Notes under the pieces: generated by a model
What the model was told of the DNA's origin: nothing
Databases searched by the model: none
The model's input: only the letters and a program-made list of their open reading frames with translations
Source of the DNA: Candidatus Paceibacter sp.
GTDB taxonomy: Bacteria > Patescibacteriota > Minisyncoccia > UBA6257 > 02-FULL-45-10c
Direction of reading: 5' to 3'
Assembly (NCBI GenBank): GCA_020724845.1
Contig: DYGE01000008.1
Coordinates: forward strand, 1 to 41,158
Length of the DNA: 41,158 nucleotides
Shown here: positions 38,509 to 41,158 of the stretch, one piece after another
Layout of the letters: each line of letters opens with the position of its first letter
Position numbering within the stretch: the stretch's first letter is position 1
Made by a program: the position numbers and the translations under genes

Positions 38509-39081
38509 TTAGATGTTTCGCAAGTGTTCGGGCGCTTCGTTCGCGTTGACCTTGGAAGCGGTGACCGTAAGGAATCTTCCCTCGGAATCTCCGCTTTCTT
38601 CAACCTCCACCTTAATGTAGGTGGGAGCGCCGCCGTTCATGACTTTCACGAAGAGCGGCTCAAAGCCGGCTGGTTTTTGCGGCGACATGTAGACCGGCTG
38701 GATGAAGTTTCGGCCATTCGGATCTTTGTCGGTTGGGTCAAGAGTGAAGGCTTTCCATGGCTCGGCTTCGCTTGCTCGGCCGACTGCCATCGGAGGGATG
38801 GGGTCTCCGCCTCTCCGGCTTCTCCGGAAATGGACGATGATTCGATTCGGATTCACGCCGGGGTGACGGAAGACGATCTTGACTTGGTCTTGCGTTCGCA
38901 GATCTTCTCCGAACAATTCCCCGAGGTGGAAAATGTTCTTCTCCTGCCTCTGCGGATCGTTCCAGGAATCGGCGAACTTTCCTTTCGTGTCATCGTTGAT
39001 TCCGATTACGCTACGGACGGCAACTCCGAGCGTCCGGCCCAGAATGGGCTTGTACACGCTTTCCACTTGCTTTGTCTGCAT
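38509..39081 (-). CDS. Orphan cytoplasmic protein (190 aa), unknown
   Basis: 190 residues, not recognised. There is no signal peptide or membrane segment. It looks like a compact mixed alpha/beta protein (KPILGRTLGVAVRSVIGIND, RTQDQVKIVFRHPGVNPNRIIVHF, APTYIKVEVEESGDSEGRFLTV). Basic patches such as HFRRSRRGG hint at nucleic-acid or phosphate binding, without proof. The unit is complete: perfect promoter, AGGAGGAG before the ATG, and a strong terminator. It shares this architecture with the GC-rich gene just downstream. GC content is raised relative to core genes but less than in that neighbour. Confidence 0.72.
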   Translation of the reverse strand: MQTKQVESVYKPILGRTLGVAVRSVIGINDDTKGKFADSWNDPQRQEKNIFHLGELFGEDLRTQDQVKIVFRHPGVNPNRIIVHFRRSRRGGDPIPPMAVGRASEAEPWKAFTLDPTDKDPNGRNFIQPVYMSPQKPAGFEPLFVKVMNGGAPTYIKVEVEESGDSEGRFLTVTASKVNANEAPEHLRNI

Positions 39082-39121
39082 TGCGCTCCTCCTATGGAGT
39101 TTTGTGAGTACTTTAGTTCAT

Positions 39122-39150
39122 ATTATATAGTAAAAGACTTAGTGTGTCAA
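39122..39150 (-). promoter_or_regulatory. Perfect consensus promoter of the 190-aa gene
   Basis: On the minus strand TTGACA (39150-39145), a 17-base spacer, TATAAT (39127-39122), about 40 bases before the ATG. It is back-to-back with the promoter of the DksA-like gene. Confidence 0.9.
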
Positions 39151-39171
39151 CCCCTTTACAAAAAATATGCA

Positions 39172-39180
39172 TGGTATAAT
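39172..39180 (+). promoter_or_regulatory. Extended -10 promoter of the DksA-like gene
   Basis: TGGTATAAT is an extended -10 element ending 9 bases before the ATG at 39190, so the mRNA should be leaderless or nearly so. TTTACA at 39155-39160 is too close (14 bases) to be a normal -35. Confidence 0.65.
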
Positions 39181-39189
39181 ATTTTATAC

Positions 39190-39534
39190 ATGTCACACTT
39201 AAACGAAAAACAACTCCAGGAATTAAAAGAACAATTAGAAAAAGAAGCGGGAGAATTAGAGGCGCAGTTGGCTAACGTTTCCAAAACCGCTGACTTTGGC
39301 AACGATACGGAAACTGATTTTTCTCAAGAGGCGGATGAGGCGGAAGAATTTTCCAGCCAGCTCGGCATGCAGGAAACTTTTAAGGAAAGACTGCAAGACA
39401 TAGAAGCGGCGCTGGAGAAAATCAGCAAGGGCGAATACGGCAAGTGCGAAAAGTGCGGGAAGGATATATCGCTAGAGCTCCTGAAAGTGAATCCGGAATC
39501 CCGGCTTTGCAAAGAATGTAAATCTGAAAATTAG
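39190..39534 (+). CDS. DksA/TraR-family zinc-finger protein
   Basis: 114 residues from the ATG at 39190; the 348-residue track ORF is an upstream extension through the promoter and is rejected. The family binds the RNA polymerase secondary channel, often with ppGpp, to tune initiation. An N-terminal coiled coil (LNEKQLQELKEQLEKEAGELE) and a second helix (FKERLQDIEAALEKISKGEYG) precede the C4 zinc finger CEKCGKDIS ... RLCKEC. The N-terminal acidic tip residues of DksA are not clearly conserved. The presence of an alarmone-hydrolase-like gene in the same window makes a stringent-response link possible. It is followed 15 bases later by the YifB/ComM gene. Confidence 0.92.
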   Translation: MSHLNEKQLQELKEQLEKEAGELEAQLANVSKTADFGNDTETDFSQEADEAEEFSSQLGMQETFKERLQDIEAALEKISKGEYGKCEKCGKDISLELLKVNPESRLCKECKSEN

Positions 39535-39549
39535 CCGGAAAATTCCGCT

Positions 39550-41088
39550 ATGAGCAATATCTCTAAAGTCTATTCCGCCGCAATTGAAGGAATAGAAGCG
39601 AAACTTATTGAAATTGAGACCGACATAAACGTCGGTCTTCATAGTTTTAATATCGTCGGGCTGGCGGATAAGTCATTATCGGAAGCGAAAGAAAGGGTGA
39701 GTTCGGCCCTGAAAAATAGCGGCGTAAAACCGCCAACCAAAGAAAATCGCAAGATTATTATCAATCTCGCCCCAGCCGATCTTAAGAAAACCGGATCTCA
39801 TTACGATTTAGGCATAGCCGTCGGATATCTTATTGCCACCAAGCAAATAAAAGAATTTGATTCTTCGGATAAAATTTTCGTCGGAGAGCTGGCCCTGGAC
39901 GGTTCTTTGCGGCCAATCAGCGGCGCGCTGAATATTTCCAGGATGGCCAAAAAAGGCGAATTTAAAGAAGTTTTTGTTCCGGAAGCGAATGCCGCCGAAG
40001 CGGCCATAGTTGATGGGGTAAAAATTATCCCTATTAGCAACCTTTTAAATCTAATCGATTATTTGGAGGGGAGGAAGGTTATAGCTCCTAATTTGAAGAC
40101 CAAAATCCAGCCATCCTTATCTTCCGACCATCAGTTAGTGGATATCGGCGATATCAAGGGCCAAGAAAATGCCAAGCGCGCTTTAATGATTGCCGCCGCA
40201 GGCGGCCATAATCTACTGATGCAAGGCAGTCCGGGTTCCGGAAAAACCATGCTGGCGCAAGCGCTGGCTTCGATTTTGCCGCCGCCGAGCCTGGAGGAAA
40301 TAATTGAAGTGACCAGAATCTATAGCTCTGCCGGGCTTCTTGAAAAAAATTCTTTTATCAGCTGGCGCCCGTTTCGGTCGCCGCACCAGACCGCTTCGCC
40401 GGTGGCGGTTATCGGCGGCGGGCAAAATCCCAGGCCGGGGGAGATAAGCTTGGCGCATCGCGGTGTTTTATTTCTGGATGAATTGCCGGAATTTCGCCGA
40501 GATTTGCTTGAGGCGCTAAGGCAGCCGTTAGAGAGCGGCAAAGCTTTGATCTCCAGAGCGAGGGGAAGCTTGGTTTTTCCGGCAAAATTTATTTTGGTGG
40601 CGGCGATGAATCCTTGCCCGTGCGGTTATTACGGGGACGAGGAAAAGGAGTGTCGCTGCAGCGCTTATGAAACTTTCCGCTATCAGAAGAAAGTATCGGG
40701 ACCGCTTTTGGACCGGATTGATCTCCAAATAACAGTGCCAAGAGTGAAGATTGGCCAATTACAGGATAAGAATCTAGACAAAAAATCGGCTGATGATATG
40801 AGGGCTAGAGTCAACGAAGCGCGCGCTTTGCAAAAAGAAAGATTTGACGCGGTTGGCGGCATATTAACTAATTCTGAAATGAGCTCCAAGCTATGCGATG
40901 AAGTGGTTCGTTTGGATTCGCAGGCTGATAAATTTCTCAAAGACGTTTTTGAAAAGTCATTGCTTTCCGCCCGCGGCTATTATCGCGTATTAAAAACAGC
41001 GAGAACTATAGCTGATTTGGAAGAGTCCAAGGACGTCAAAGTTAATCATTTAGCGGAAGCTTTCCAGTATCGGTTAAGAGAGAACTAG
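39550..41088 (+). CDS. YifB/ComM-type AAA+ Mg-chelatase-like protein
   Basis: 512 residues, full length. ComM is a hexameric branch-migration helicase that helps integrate incoming DNA during natural transformation. The N-terminal domain has the ribosomal S5-like fold region (GIEAKLIEIETDINVGLHSFNIVGLADKS). The AAA+ part has MQGSPGSGKTMLAQALAS (Walker A), GVLFLDELPEF (Walker B), FILVAAMNPCPCGYYG and a CRCSAYE cysteine motif, and the C-terminal Mg-chelatase domain ends in LAEAFQYR. It probably shares a transcript with the DksA-like gene. A role in transformation would fit the pilus and VirB4 machinery here, but ComEC is not in the window. Confidence 0.95.
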   Translation: MSNISKVYSAAIEGIEAKLIEIETDINVGLHSFNIVGLADKSLSEAKERVSSALKNSGVKPPTKENRKIIINLAPADLKKTGSHYDLGIAVGYLIATKQIKEFDSSDKIFVGELALDGSLRPISGALNISRMAKKGEFKEVFVPEANAAEAAIVDGVKIIPISNLLNLIDYLEGRKVIAPNLKTKIQPSLSSDHQLVDIGDIKGQENAKRALMIAAAGGHNLLMQGSPGSGKTMLAQALASILPPPSLEEIIEVTRIYSSAGLLEKNSFISWRPFRSPHQTASPVAVIGGGQNPRPGEISLAHRGVLFLDELPEFRRDLLEALRQPLESGKALISRARGSLVFPAKFILVAAMNPCPCGYYGDEEKECRCSAYETFRYQKKVSGPLLDRIDLQITVPRVKIGQLQDKNLDKKSADDMRARVNEARALQKERFDAVGGILTNSEMSSKLCDEVVRLDSQADKFLKDVFEKSLLSARGYYRVLKTARTIADLEESKDVKVNHLAEAFQYRLREN

Positions 41089-41158
41089 ATTTTGAGAAAC
41101 CACAAAGAGTATTTTCTTTAGACTCGGGCTGCGCGGTGGGGACAAAGTGTCATAACCA
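41089..41158. other. Window end, no feature seen
   Basis: Seventy bases after the YifB/ComM stop. I see no terminator, tRNA or clear start of another gene in this fragment. Confidence 0.5.

Noticed and set aside
38488-39189. N-terminal 234 residues of the 348-aa plus-strand track ORF
   Set aside because: They are antisense to the 190-aa gene and run through both promoters; the DksA-like protein starts at 39190.
1-41158. CRISPR arrays, tRNA or rRNA genes, full insertion sequences
   Set aside because: No regularly spaced repeats, tRNA cloverleaf or transposase-like reading frame was recognised on either strand by eye; a tRNAscan or CRISPR finder run would be needed to be certain.

Overview
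The window looks like chromosomal DNA from a Candidate Phyla Radiation bacterium (Patescibacteria, most likely a Parcubacteria-type lineage). The reasons are dense AT-leaning gene packing, most housekeeping starts lacking a Shine-Dalgarno (SD) sequence, shortened versions of conserved proteins, a minimal VirB4/VirB6/PrgI secretion cluster, and short palindromic or low-complexity repeats inserted in frame into conserved genes. This placement is inference from gene content; no 16S rRNA or tRNA gene was seen.

Layout. (1) 1-7691, minus strand: a lamin-tail protein, tsaE, a polA split in two by an in-frame TAA, and a truncated sensor kinase; then a free-standing alarmone-hydrolase-like HD gene, ruvB, and a PilB/GspE ATPase. 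Between ruvB and the ATPase, a strong plus-strand promoter drives an apparently independent, highly structured RNA (about 5776-5966). (2) 7834-10904, plus strand: a secreted protein with an HEMVH zinc-protease-like motif, overlapping a lipoprotein gene. Their promoter has a perfect 14-bp palindrome in its spacer. (3) 10981-14766, plus: yebC-ruvC, a 43-aa very acidic orphan with its own promoter and terminator, and a class A penicillin-binding protein. (4) 14769-19492: the classic origin neighbourhood, dnaN-dnaA (minus) divergent from rpmH-rnpA-yidC-khpB (plus), with DnaA-box-like sites in both gaps. (5) 19535-31561, minus: an eleven-gene operon for a reduced type IV secretion/pilus-like machine. 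(6) 31665-34750, minus: ksgA, a small exported protein and a UvrD-type helicase carrying two repeat insertions. (7) 34822/34894-35886, plus: a LysM-M23 peptidase. (8) 35961-39081, minus: three single-gene units, namely a beta-CASP metallo-beta-lactamase nuclease and two unrecognised proteins, one extremely GC-rich. They have AGGAGG-type SDs and strong terminators, and two have perfect TTGACA-17-TATAAT promoters. (9) 39190-41088, plus: a DksA/TraR zinc-finger protein and a YifB/ComM ATPase.

Functionally the window combines replication initiation, recombination and repair (RuvB, RuvC, UvrD, Pol I), RNA and ribosome maturation (RnpA, KsgA, TsaE, bL34), wall synthesis and remodelling, and envelope machinery (PilB-like ATPase and VirB4 system). 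Two expression styles stand out. Core genes often have a -10 box within about 10 nt of the start codon, implying leaderless mRNAs, and no SD. A set of probable accessory genes instead carries strong SDs, usually with a consensus promoter and a terminator. The best candidates for something undescribed are the structured RNA, the palindrome-controlled metalloprotease/lipoprotein pair, the acidic 43-aa orphan, and the repeat elements domesticated inside essential genes.
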